This document shows, in pieces, positions 55,010 through 64,000 of a stretch of DNA of 64,000 bases. The notes under the pieces are model-generated. The model had not been told where the DNA came from. It ran no database searches and saw only the letters and a list, made by a program, of their open reading frames with translations. A program made the position numbers and the translations under genes. Source of the stretch: Dastarcus helophoroides (lineage: Eukaryota; Arthropoda; Insecta; Coleoptera; Bothrideridae); NCBI GenBank assembly GCA_028583605.1, contig CM053330.1, positions 33,485,619 through 33,549,618 of the forward strand. Reading direction: 5' to 3'. The stretch's first letter is position 1. Every line of letters starts with the position of its first letter.

Positions 55010-57313
55010 ACTCCCTTATATTCTTAAGACCGTCCTAGGTCTTTTGACTCTTGGATTATCTTGTGGTTCATAATCCACTACTTCCCTAAGTAGTCGATTT
55101 GGGTGTATTTCAGCTCTATCAAACTCTCTTCTTGCGGCTTTTTTTTTACCGTTTCTAATATCGTTTCTGTTCTAATCTTCATGAATTCTTCGGTTGGTTA
55201 CGAACCAGGGAGCGTTGACTATCATTCTTAGCGTTGTGTTCTGTACTGTTTGCAGTATATTCATGTTTGATTTTGCTGTATATCCTTAGCACGCTGCACC
55301 ATAAGACATTATAGGTTGTATAGCTGCTTTGTAAATTAGTCGTTTGTTTCTAAGACTTGGACGACTTTTTCTGCACAGAAGCGAATAAATTCTTGTCCTT
55401 GTCATCATTGCTTTCTTCTTAGCGTGTTCCATATGTTTCCTGAACGATAGCTTTTTATCTAGAATTATTCCTAGATATTTTGCCTCTTCTGTTCAGGGAA
55501 TGTCTTCGTTGAAAATATTCAAATTTTCCCCTGGCTGAGACCTTTTTCTTGTCATATATGTGGCCGTACTTTTGTCTTCATTGACTTCAATACGCCATTT
55601 TTTAAACCATTCTTCCATTTGATTAAGTGCTTCTTGCAATCTTCTAACTATTATTTCTTGTCTTGTGTGTCTTGCTAGAATCGCTGTATCTTCCCCATAC
55701 AGCGCTATCTTTACTCCGTTTGGTTTGGGAATGTCATGCATATATATGTTAAATAGAGTGGGGCCTAGAATCGAACCTTGCGGAACCCCAGCTCTTATTC
55801 TTCTTTCTTCTGTTATTATTCCGTCCAATTTTACCTTGAATTTCCTATTCTCTAAATAGGATTGTATTATCCTTGTTAATTTGGGATTGATATTTGCTCT
55901 ATGCATTTTATATACTAGTCCTTTGTGCCAAACTTTGTCAAAAGCTTTGGCAACATCTAAACAGACCAACCCCGTGGACTGTTTATCGTTTAATCCTTGT
56001 GCGACTTCTTCGACCCACCTCAACGCCTGTTGTGTGGTGCTGTGTTCCGGTTTAAATCCAAATTGTTCTTCCGGTATTACCTCTAATCTTTCTAATTCTT
56101 CTTGCAATCTTAAGCAGATTATTTTTTCTGCCACTTTACCTATGGCTGGGAGAAGACTTATGGGTCTTTGATTTTGTGGATACGTTGGGTCTTTTCCCGG
56201 CTTTGGAATCGTCACCACCTGTGCGAATTTCCATATGCTGGGAAAATGTTCCATTTCTATTATCGTGTTGATAACTTTTCTGATTTTTTCAATCTCCGCT
56301 TCCGGAAGATTTTTTATGGCCAGATTTGAGATTTGATCTCTTCCTGGTGCTTTTTTCTTCGCCATATTCTTGATTATTGACTTAATTTCTTCCACATTTG
56401 TTTCTCTTACTGGTTCTCCTTCCTCATTTGCTACTGCTTTTTGTCTCAGGAGTCTGTTCACTAGTGTTATTTGTTCGTCGTTGTAATTTCTGTAGCTAGG
56501 CTGGCATTGTTCCTCCAAGTGGTTAGCCAGAGCTTCTGCCTTTTCTTCCGGAGTTTACACAGTTCCTCTTGGGGTGTGCATACAGGGAGTTTGTGTTCTT
56601 TCCCTTTTTAAAATTATATGTAGTTGCCAGAAAGAATTATCTTGCACTGTTACTTCTTCTAGCTTTCTGTCCCATTCTGCATTTCTCTGCTGCTCTAAGG
56701 CCTGCCTCAATGCAGTCTGTGCTCTGTTTATATTCCTTTTATTTCGAGGATCAAGGGTCCTGTGATATTTCTTCTTTAGCTTGTTTTTCTCTCTTGCTAG
56801 TTCTTTTATATAGTGATTATTTTTTCTATAATCCCGTCTTTCCTCATACGTCACCACACTGATGGCATTCAGCGGATGTTTCGCGTTAAAATCTCCTGCA
56901 ATTAACGTTTCTTCGTTTGCGATGAATATTTTTTCAAAATCTTCTTCGAGAACTGCTTTGTTCGGTGGAATGTATCCCGATGCTATTCTAATTTCTTTAT
57001 TATCTTTCATTCTAATTGTCACCATATTATACTCTAAGTGACTTGTTTCCGGCTGATCTGGAGTATAGTGATCTAGGTTTCTTTTAACTAGAATTGCTGT
57101 TCCTCCTCCTCTTCTATTTCTATCTGCTCTGTAGATTGCATAATTTGGTATTTTCATCTTGTCGCTTCCATTTAATTTAGTTTCACTTAATAGAAACACA
57201 TTGTGCTCTATTAAAAACTCGTTTAGTTCTAGTATCTTATTCGTAATCCCGTCGCTGTTCCAGGCTACCACTTTCAGGCAGCTGGGTTTCCTTTTTTGTT
57301 GAGAGCTAGTCAT
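55010..57313 (-). pseudogene. Jockey-like ORF2: endonuclease (deleted) and reverse transcriptase
   Basis: Starts MTSSQQKRKP six bases past the ORF1 stop. Endonuclease: VVAWNSDGITNK, LLSETKL, YRADRNRRGGGTAI and LIAGDFNAKH are present; the rest of the domain (roughly 100 or more residues) is missing after GDFNAKHPLN. An in-frame TAA at 56555-56557 interrupts the linker. RT is long and open: APGRDQISNLAIKNL, QRPISLLPAIGKVAEKII, EEQFGFKPEHSTTQ, VCLDVAKAFDKVWH (motif A intact) and AGVPQGSILGPTLFNIY. Motif C reads YGED instead of YADD near 55690, so a catalytic Asp is lost. An in-frame TGA at 55493-55495 probably replaces Trp, and AKYLGIILDKKLSF continues after it. Frameshifts follow to about 55010. 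It is inactive but comparatively young. Confidence 0.92.
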
Positions 57314-57316
57314 TTT

Positions 57317-57684
57317 TTAACCGACTAAATTCAACAGTTTTTGCACCCTCTCCATGAAGTCTTTCACTTCACTTGGTGTCGCTTCTGCACTGTTGAATTG
57401 CATTATCATCTCGCATAAGATAATGCTCATTTCGGCTTTCTTTCCGGCGCTTTTTTCGGTTTTCTTCGTCTTCTTTTTCTTCGGTTCCTGTTTTTTGACC
57501 TTCTTTGTCAGTTTTAGAGGTCCTTTTAGCTTGCTGGCGTAACTTTTGTCTTCCGTGACCTGCTGTTTAAGTGGTCCTTTTGTTACGCTTGCGTAGCTTG
57601 TTTCGTTGTTTGTCTTCTTTTGAACAGTAATCCTACTGTTATTGATTTTTGGTGCTGCGAGACAACCGCGATAGCTCGCTGGGT
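57317..57684 (-). pseudogene. Jockey-like ORF1 (gag-like) C-terminal fragment
   Basis: The open frame begins at the truncation point with PASYRGCLAAPK, which matches the HPASYRGC-type end of the gag zinc-knuckle region in Jockey-clade ORF1 proteins. A basic segment with two similar parts follows (TSYASVTKGPLK and KSYASKLKGPLK), then a Lys-rich run and MQFNSAEATPSEVKDFMERV before the TAA at 57317-57319. ORF2 starts six bases downstream in the same frame. It would bind element RNA in an intact element; here it is truncated and non-functional. Confidence 0.85.
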
Positions 57685-58649
57685 AACACTAAATGGGCTG
57701 AGAGCTTATGAAATAAACTCCAGAACGGTCAAAGATTGTGTTGATAAGGTAAGCAACTTGGCACAGCACAATATATAGGTTAAGGCCCACCGGGGAATTG
57801 AAGAAAACGAAAGAGCAGACCTTCGAGCCAAAAGTGGAGCCGAGTTTCCTCTAGTAGGACCGGAACCTACTTGTCTGCTTGCTTACAGAGCGGCAAAAGA
57901 GGTAACAAAGGAACTACTAAGAGAAGAACACAGCATCTATTGGAGGGGTGTCAATGGTCTGAGGCAATCGCGGATGTTCATTGACGGACCATAAAAAAAA
58001 AACAGAAAACTTTAACAGCTAAGCAAAAACCAGCTTACGTGAACAGTTGGACTATTTACGGGACACTGTACCCTAATGAAACATCTTACAATAATTGGCG
58101 TAAAAGAAAACTCTACTTGTAGAATGTGTGGAGAGGAAGAAGAAATTCCTTTACACATATTATGTGAATGTCCGGCTCTGGGAACGCATACCCATTCCAG
58201 CTTTGGGAATGCTCTATCTGAACCAAAGACAATAATGGAATTACCCATAAAGGAGATTCTGGAATTCTTCAAAAGAGCGGGCCTATTATGAGATACTCGT
58301 AGGGGCACAATAATCGAAAGCTTCAGTGCTGCAGGGATAACCGACCCCATAAGAAATAATAATAATAAAAATACATGGGATCGCCTCGCACTGCGTTGCG
58401 TGAAGTTTAATAAACCTCTGCTACCTCCGAAAATATTTATCTAAATGAAATAATACAACAATACCGATCTCAATTCTATCTTTTGGTTAAATCGAGTTTT
58501 TTATTTGAAAGAAAAATGAATACCATTTATGGTCAAAAAGCCTTGAAATGCAAGCACTAATTTTTCCCTAAAATATTTTTTTCTCAACAATTACTACGAT
58601 AGCAAAAACTCCTGCAGTTTTTCGATAATATTGACTCAATGTCTACCAA

Positions 58650-59078
58650 CCAAATCTAAGTTTGATAATTCTTTTCTTTGATTATCATAACCAAAGAAAA
58701 GAAGTATTAAAAAGGTCCAAATTTTACAAACAATAAAAACTAAGGAATGACGAACTATCCTATTCCCAAAGGACCTAAATGTTGGTGAAATAGAAATATA
58801 AATAAGATATTTGTATGCAACAAGATAAATACATGTAGATTTGGTAATGTAACAACAGGAATGATTATCTTTAAGTAACCAAATGCAATGTAATAAATAG
58901 TAGGATGTATAGCACTTCACAAAGGTCTAATCTCAAATCTAATCTCTGATGATGAAGCAAAAATAAAGCTTCGAAAGCTTGGAAATAGATAAAGAGTATT
59001 CTTTACCTGTACCTTCACTGATCGACTTACCCTAAAACTAAATTAAATAACATTCCCTACGATCATAAACGAAAAACT

Positions 59079-59122
<44 letters not shown>

Positions 59123-59190
59123 CAGACAAAATATGAGATAGGGAGAGATCCCTCTAACTCATGAAGTCAAACGAAAACATATTCAGCCCA
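58650..59190. other. Intergenic with hammerhead-like motif and (AT)n
   Basis: A hammerhead-like core lies at about 58945-58985. A perfect AT dinucleotide run of about 38 bp follows at 59082-59119. No gene is seen. Confidence 0.6.
59082..59119. repeat. (AT)n microsatellite
   Basis: About 19 uninterrupted AT units; may form a cruciform and be length-variable. Confidence 0.95.
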
Positions 59191-62100
59191 AAAGACCTTT
59201 TATTTCTCAAAATTTAAGGCTTTATTTCAAAATTTGCTTTTTTCTCTCAAATTCAACTTTTTTAACTCTTCTCTGTATTCGTCTTTTTTTAACTATGTAT
59301 TTAGACTTTTTTCCCCAAATTTTCCTCTCTTCTCAAAACTCGACAATCTGTGAAAATGTTTACTTTTTTTTTGACTTACTGGAAGATTTGACTTATTTCT
59401 CAAAAAATCATCTTTTGTCGATTTTGTAATAAAAAAAGTAAACATTTAAAGTAATAATTTGAAGATGATAAATAAAATAGTTTGTGAGGATTTCGATCTT
59501 TTTCTCAAATTTTCTTTTTTCGAAATTTAGATATATTCTTAAATTTGACTTTTTTCAGAAATCCTATTTTTGATTTTGTTCTAAGTTGAGACTTTTTTCT
59601 CGAAATTTCTATTCTCTTGAAATTATGTTCCTTTTCCAAATTTCGCCATTTCCTCCAAACATTGACTTTTACTGAATATTTAAACTTTTATTTATTTTTT
59701 GGAAATTTCGACCTGTTTCGCAAAATAAGAAACTTTTAACTGAAAATTCGACATTTTATTAGGTTTCTGCAAGCTGTGACTTTATCTACGAAATTCACCA
59801 ATTTTCAGAATATTTGACTTTACCTAAAAATTTGGTTTTGTTCTTAAAATTTGACCTTCTCTGGGAAATTTTGACCTTTTTTTAAAGTGTAACACATTTC
59901 TTGAAATTGGAAGTTTTATCCACATTCCTTTTTGTTTCGAAATTATTTTACCAATTTTCCCAAAATTTCAATTTTTCTGAAAATTTGAAGCTTTTTTTAT
60001 TCGTCTTGTTCTCGAAATTTCAAATTTATTCTCAAAATTTAACATTCTCTGGAAAATTGCAAATTATTTATTTTGTTCTTCTCTGAAAATCCTCGACTTT
60101 TCAAAGTTCGACAATTTTTTGTAAGCTTTGAGTTTTTTACAATTTCTCTTTTCGAAATTTTACAATTTTTCACAAAATTCAAATTTGTCTAAAAAGTTTA
60201 GGTTTTAATATTTGTTCTGGGTTTCAACCTATTGTCAAAATTCGACGTTTCTTCTTTCTAAAATTTTTTTCCTTGAAAGATTTTGAGAAATTTATATTTT
60301 TCGAAATCTCTTTCTTCAAAATTCAGATTTGTTCGAAAATATCAACTTTTATTTCGAACGACATTCGTCTATTTTCAAATCTCAAAACTTGATTCTTTTT
60401 CCTTAAAAGTTGACTTTTTCTGGGAAATGTTGCCCTTTTTTTTTAAGGATTAACACTTCTTGAAATTGGAGGTTTTATCAACATTCCCTTTGCTTTCAAA
60501 ATTATTTTACTGATTTTCTCAAAATTTAAAGTTATTTTAATTTGTTGTGTTTCCAAAATTTCAAATTTATGCTCAAAATTTAATTTTCTGTGGAAAATTG
60601 CAAATTTTTATCGAAATTTGAAACTTTTCTTAAAATGTTGACTTTTCCTTGAAATTTTTCCTAATTTAAAATTCCCATATGGTATTCATTTTTCTTTCAA
60701 ATTAATTTGCTTTTTTTTTACTTCTCTGAAAAACTTCGACGTTTTTTAAGTCCAACACTTTTTAAGCTTCCAGTTTATTTTTACAATTTCTCTTTTATCT
60801 GAAAATTTCAAGTTTTTTAAATTTATTTTGAGTTTTAATCTATTATCGAAGATTCCACGTTTTATTTTCTAAAATTTTGCCCTTAGTTGAGAACTTTGGA
60901 CAAATTGATTTTTTTAAAATCACTTTTTTCAATTTTTTTCGAAATCTCTCATTTTTCTCAAAATTTGGCTTTTTCTGGAAAATTCTGACCTTTTTTAAAG
61001 TGAAACACCTTTTTCGAAATTTTCTTGGAATTTTTTTTAAAATTATTTTACAAATGATCTCAAAATTCGAATTTATATGAAAATTTGAATTTCTTTTAAA
61101 TTGTCTTTTCTCGAAATTTCAAATTTTTTCTCAAAATATAACTTTCTCTGGAAAATTTTCTTAAAATTTTAACTTTTTTCTTTAAATTTTTCCTAAAATT
61201 TGACTTTTTTCTTCTTTATATTTTACAGTTTTTTGAAAAACTCAAATTTTTTCTAAGCTTTCAATTTATTCTTACAATTTCTCTTTTCGAAATTTTGCAA
61301 TTTTTAAAAAAATTCAAAATTGTCTACAAATTTAGGTTTTTAAATTTGTTTTGGGTTTCAATCTATTGCAGAAATTCGACTTTTTTTTCTAAAAGTTTAC
61401 CTGTTTTGAGAACCTTCGATAAATTCATTTCTTCGAAATTTCTTCCTTTTTCCGAATAAGACAAATTCATTTTTTTTAATCTCTTCGTTTTTTCCAATTT
61501 TTTTCGAAATCTCTTCATTTTTGTTAAAATTTGGCTTTTTCTCCAAATTCTTTATTTTTCCTAATATTCGGATTTTTCCAAAAATTTCAATCTTATAAAA
61601 TCTAATTTTCTAAAAAAATTTAACTGGTTTCTTAGACTTTGCTTTTTTTCGAAATCTTGATTTTTATCTTAAAATTTGATACTTAATATTTCTGAAAGTT
61701 TTGACTCTTTGTGTGAAATTCGTCTTTTTATCGAAATCTTGACTTTTCTTCTTCAAATCTGCCTTTCTTAAAGATTCTTTATCATCAACAATTCGAAATT
61801 TCGGCTTTATTCTCAAAATTCTGTTTTTTGGAATGTTCTGTTAAAAATTGTTTTTTTTTTTGGAATGTTCTGTTAAAAATTGTTTTTCTTTTCTCGAAAT
61901 TTCACTATTTTTCTCAATACGAATTTATCTTTTTTCGAAATTCTTCTGCAAGTCTTTAAATTTGTTTTAGGTTTAAATCTATTGATGAAATTCGACTTTT
62001 TTTTCTAAAATTTTGCTTTTTTTGAGAAATTTCGATACAATCATTTTCTTTCGAAATTTCTCCCTTTTAAAGAATTAGACAAATTCATTATTTAAATATC

Positions 62101-63110
62101 TTTATTTTTCCCAATTTATCCCAAAATCTCTTCCCTTTTCTCAAAATTTGGCTTTTTTGAAAAATGTTGACCTTTTGTTAAAGTTCAACACTTTTCAAAA
62201 TTTTCTTGAAATTTTCTTTCGACATTCTTTTACGAATTTTCTCAAAATTCCAATTTATCTGAAAAATTGGAGATTTTTCTAAATTTTGTCTTGTTCTCGA
62301 AATTGCAAAATTATTTTTAAAATTTAGCTTTCTCTGGAAAATTGCAATTTTTCATCGAAATTTCGTGTTGTTCTAAATTTTTTCCATAAAATTCTTCCTT
62401 AAATTAAATTTTATCTTCTTCACTGAAAACCTTCGACTTTTTTAGACATCGACAATTTTTTCTAACTTCCAGTTAATTTTTACAATTTCTCTTTTCGAAA
62501 TTTTACTATATTTCAAAACATTCAAAATTGTCCAAAAATTTCAGGTTTTTAATTTGTCCTGAGTTTTAATCTATTGTCAAAATTCTACGTTTTTTTACTA
62601 AAATTTTACCTTTCATTGAGAACCTTTGATATCTCAATTTTCTCGAAATCTATTCCTTTTTCTCAATTTTTTCGAAATTTCTTTCTTTTTCTCAATTTAT
62701 TCGAAATCTCTTTTTCTTAAAATTCGGCTTTTTCTGGAAATTTCAGCTTTTATTTCGAACTTTGATATTTGTCGTTTTGTAAATTTGGTTTTTTCCCACA
62801 AAAAGTAATTCACCTTTTTTCACGAAATCTCAAGGTTTTAGAAAATTTACAAATAAAAAAGTATTCATGAGAAAAATATATTTTAGAAATTTCGACTCCC
62901 CAAGTTGGTCTTTTTCTAGAAATTTCAAATTTCATGTGTTCAATGGTAATACAAATCGGTCAAAAATTTCAAAAAAATACTTTTTGAAATCATAACTTTT
63001 TGTCAAAATTTGAGTAAAATGTAAAAATTCCGTGAAAAGTATTTTTGGAAATTTCGACTTCTGTAGGTCACTTGTTTAATGAGTGTCTGCGTGTCTGTCG
63101 ACTCTAGCTT
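59190..63110. repeat. T-rich degenerate array with about 550-bp tandem units
   Basis: The landmark GGAAAATT(G/T) within TCTCTGGAAAATT recurs at 60051, 60592, 61150 and 62336 (spacing 541, 558 and 1186, the last about two units). Each is preceded by CGAAATTTCAAATTT-like and TTATTTTAC-like words. No coding evidence. Confidence 0.85.
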
Positions 63111-63139
63111 TTATTTATTTATTTTTAAGGGGAATTTAA

Positions 63140-63203
63140 AGAGCCGCAATTTTCTTTTTAAAGAGCCGCATGCGGCTCGCGAGCCGCGCTTTGCCGACCC
63201 CTG
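63140..63203 (-). mobile_element. hAT-like transposon end
   Basis: On the minus strand it starts CAGGGGTCGGCAAAGCGCGG and continues with a perfect 16-bp palindrome, GAGCCGCATGCGGCTC (63163-63178). This GAGCCGC-rich CAGGGGTCGGCAA end is common for hAT-superfamily elements in animals. The array 59190-63110 ends against it. The partner end was not found. Confidence 0.65.
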
Positions 63204-63254
63204 ACTTAGGAGATCAGAGGTGAGGTCATTTGTTACACATTTTGAGCTGTATAT

Positions 63255-63425
63255 TGGAGATTTAAAAAATATCTTAGGATCCTTACAGGTAGTTCTTTCA
63301 AATAACATCTCGCACGATATATTAACTAAAATTGGATTTTATTTTATTATAAAATATTTTTTTTCTAATCGTTGGCTGGCGGTAGTGGCACATCGAGAAC
63401 TAATAGTCCAGGGTAGATAATTTTT
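63255..63425 (+). repeat. Partial third copy of dispersed repeat R1 (distal part)
   Basis: Collinear with the inverse of 44560-44400: TTCTTTCAAATAACATCTC, TTTTATTATAAAATATTTT, TCTAATCGTTGGCTGGCGGT and TCGAGAACT. It joins directly to unassigned DNA at both sides. Confidence 0.75.
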
Positions 63426-63479
63426 GAAACCAAAAGAAATTATAGTAGGATGAAACCTATTAAAAAAGAAAGATAATGC

Positions 63480-64000
63480 AATAAAAATGAAAGGAAAAAT
63501 AAATTACGGGCGATCTGAGGTCGGGAAGGGGTAGGGGGTGAGATTTTAAGGGTAAAAAACGGTTTATCTCGATTTCTGGCAAAACTACAAATCCTATGGA
63601 AAAAAATTAAGAAACAAGTTTGTAGGTAATAAGAAGATCTACAACTTTTGTATTTACAATTTTTTAAGATAACCCTAAAATTTACGTGAAAAATTCAAAA
63701 AACCAAGTTTATGGTTTTTTATTTTTATCTTTTACAAACAAATTTTTTTTTTCACGAAATTTTGTGAAAACTCACCTTTTTATATTCCAAAGACATTGTA
63801 ATTTTTTTGATTTAAAATATTTATTTTTTCATCTTATTTTGACTCAATATCGAAAAAGCATCTTAATTTTCAATCGAAAAATTTCACGTTAAAATTTAAG
63901 CTTTTTCAAAAAACTCGTTAAGGTTTTTATTTGATAAAATGTCTACTTTCTGATGGTGTAAAAAAAAACCTTTACTATGGTAAATCTGGGAAAATTCAAA
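63480..64000. other. Unassigned repeat-like sequence at window end
   Basis: A GGGAAGGGGTAGGGGGTGAG segment at 63518, then GGTTTATCTCGATTTCTGGC and GATCTACAACTTTTG words that resemble a widespread insect interspersed repeat. No frame or end was recognised. Confidence 0.45.

Larger units (their letters stand above)
54624..57684 (-). mobile_element. Jockey-like LINE (inner), nearly complete 3 kb
   Basis: The 11-bp repeat AACACTAAATG flanks it exactly (54613-54623 and 57685-57695). The 5' end falls inside ORF1. The 3' UTR (about 55010-54624) contains two copies of a GGAAGGTCTAAATCTC segment about 75 bp apart and ends in GGAAGACAAAGACAAAGA. It lies antisense inside the RNase H domain of the outer LINE. 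It must be younger than the outer LINE. Confidence 0.92.
54190..58290 (+). pseudogene. Outer LINE: RNase H domain and C-terminal zinc knuckle, split
   Basis: Before the insertion: SVWFTDGSKREISTGAEI (first catalytic Asp), ATVFQAEVTAITACAEAI (Glu) and IVLYSDSQATLN (Asp; frame shift before it near 54575). After the inner LINE the domain continues from 57696 with GLRAYEINSRTVKDCVDKV, then AHRGIEENERADLRAK (last Asp). Next come a decayed spacer and a CCHC-type knuckle, CRMCGEEEEIPLHILCEC at about 58117-58170, ending at a stop near 58289. RNase H followed by such a knuckle is usual at the end of I- and R1/Jockey-related ORF2 proteins. Frameshifts and stops near 57777, 57990 and 58035 make it inactive. 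Confidence 0.86.
54190..58369 (+). mobile_element. 5'-truncated I/Jockey-type LINE (outer), with (AAT)n tail
   Basis: The 12-bp repeat AATACATGGGAT flanks it exactly (54178-54189 and 58370-58381). The 3' end is a short AAT repeat (about 58355-58367). Only the last 1.1 kb of the LINE is present. A second LINE (54624-57684) sits inside it. The homologous repeat R1 copy at 45584-45960 lacks both insertions. Confidence 0.9.
53930..58650 (+). repeat. Dispersed repeat R1, plus copy, interrupted by a LINE at 54190-58369
   Basis: Segments 53930-54189 and 58382-58650 together match the inverse of 46045-45584 and 44760-44640. Both copies are non-coding and about 500 bp after removing insertions. The divergence is visible by eye (roughly one base in five), so the repeat is old. 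Confidence 0.82.

Noticed and set aside
55665..57542. Plus-strand frames of 60-97 codons
   Set aside because: Antisense to the Jockey-like ORF1/ORF2; no independent evidence.
1..64000. tRNA or rRNA genes
   Set aside because: No cloverleaf-like T-arm/anticodon combination or rRNA core sequence was seen; a tRNA covariance scan would settle this.

Overview
The window is animal nuclear DNA, very AT-rich and mostly transposable-element debris. It looks like an insect, most likely a beetle. It holds one intact host gene, on the minus strand between 13685 and 7777: a two-exon odorant-binding protein (OBP) gene with signal peptide, TATA box, splice sites and poly(A) signal. The protein has four cysteines instead of six (a minus-C OBP), a subclass common in Coleoptera. 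Its 5.5-kb intron is packed with repeats. I saw no rRNA or tRNA genes, no CRISPR array, and no bacterial or viral gene set.

Layout. 1-7350: old retroelements nested in each other. A LINE reverse-transcriptase relic and a RNase H relic are followed by a Copia pol pseudogene (about 2308-5757), itself broken by a LINE 3' end with a GAA tail, a short palindromic element and a solo LTR; a second solo LTR lies at 6595-6978. 7748-13757: the OBP gene. 14540-30000: long degenerate AT-rich arrays built from AAATTT/GAC-type words, some in higher-order tandem repeats (326, about 393 and about 805 bp), with LINE fragments and short palindromic elements. 30000-32000: no genes, one palindrome. 32614-38110: an RTE-like LINE (minus strand) split by a 2.5-kb pogo/Tigger-like DNA transposon; removing the insert and one TA restores the LINE reading frame. 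39036-41640: a short inverted-repeat element and a Jockey-like LINE. 44280-46050: a dispersed repeat interrupted by an 800-bp inverted-repeat element. 46200-51200: a tandem array with a period of about 500-700 bp. 51210-51930: an inverted-repeat element with nested arms. 53930-58650: a second copy of the dispersed repeat, invaded by an I/Jockey-type LINE (12-bp target duplication), itself invaded by a Jockey-like LINE (11-bp duplication). 59190-63203: another array, ending in a hAT-like terminus.

Most interesting signal: a family of about 15 short elements (family P) scattered through the window. The body is palindromic, one end carries a unilateral tail of about 36 nt ending in an A-run, target duplications vary (7-13 bp), and several copies are half-length, starting near the same point. 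Each arm holds a hammerhead-ribozyme-like core (CUGAAGA, helix II, GAAA, very short helix III, helix I in the right register), and helix II varies by compensatory changes between copies. Together this suggests non-autonomous elements derived from the pseudo-LTRs of a Penelope-like retroelement. The family assignment and any ribozyme activity are inference.

Apart from the OBP gene, every coding remnant carries frameshifts, stops or truncations, so no transposon in the window looks autonomous.
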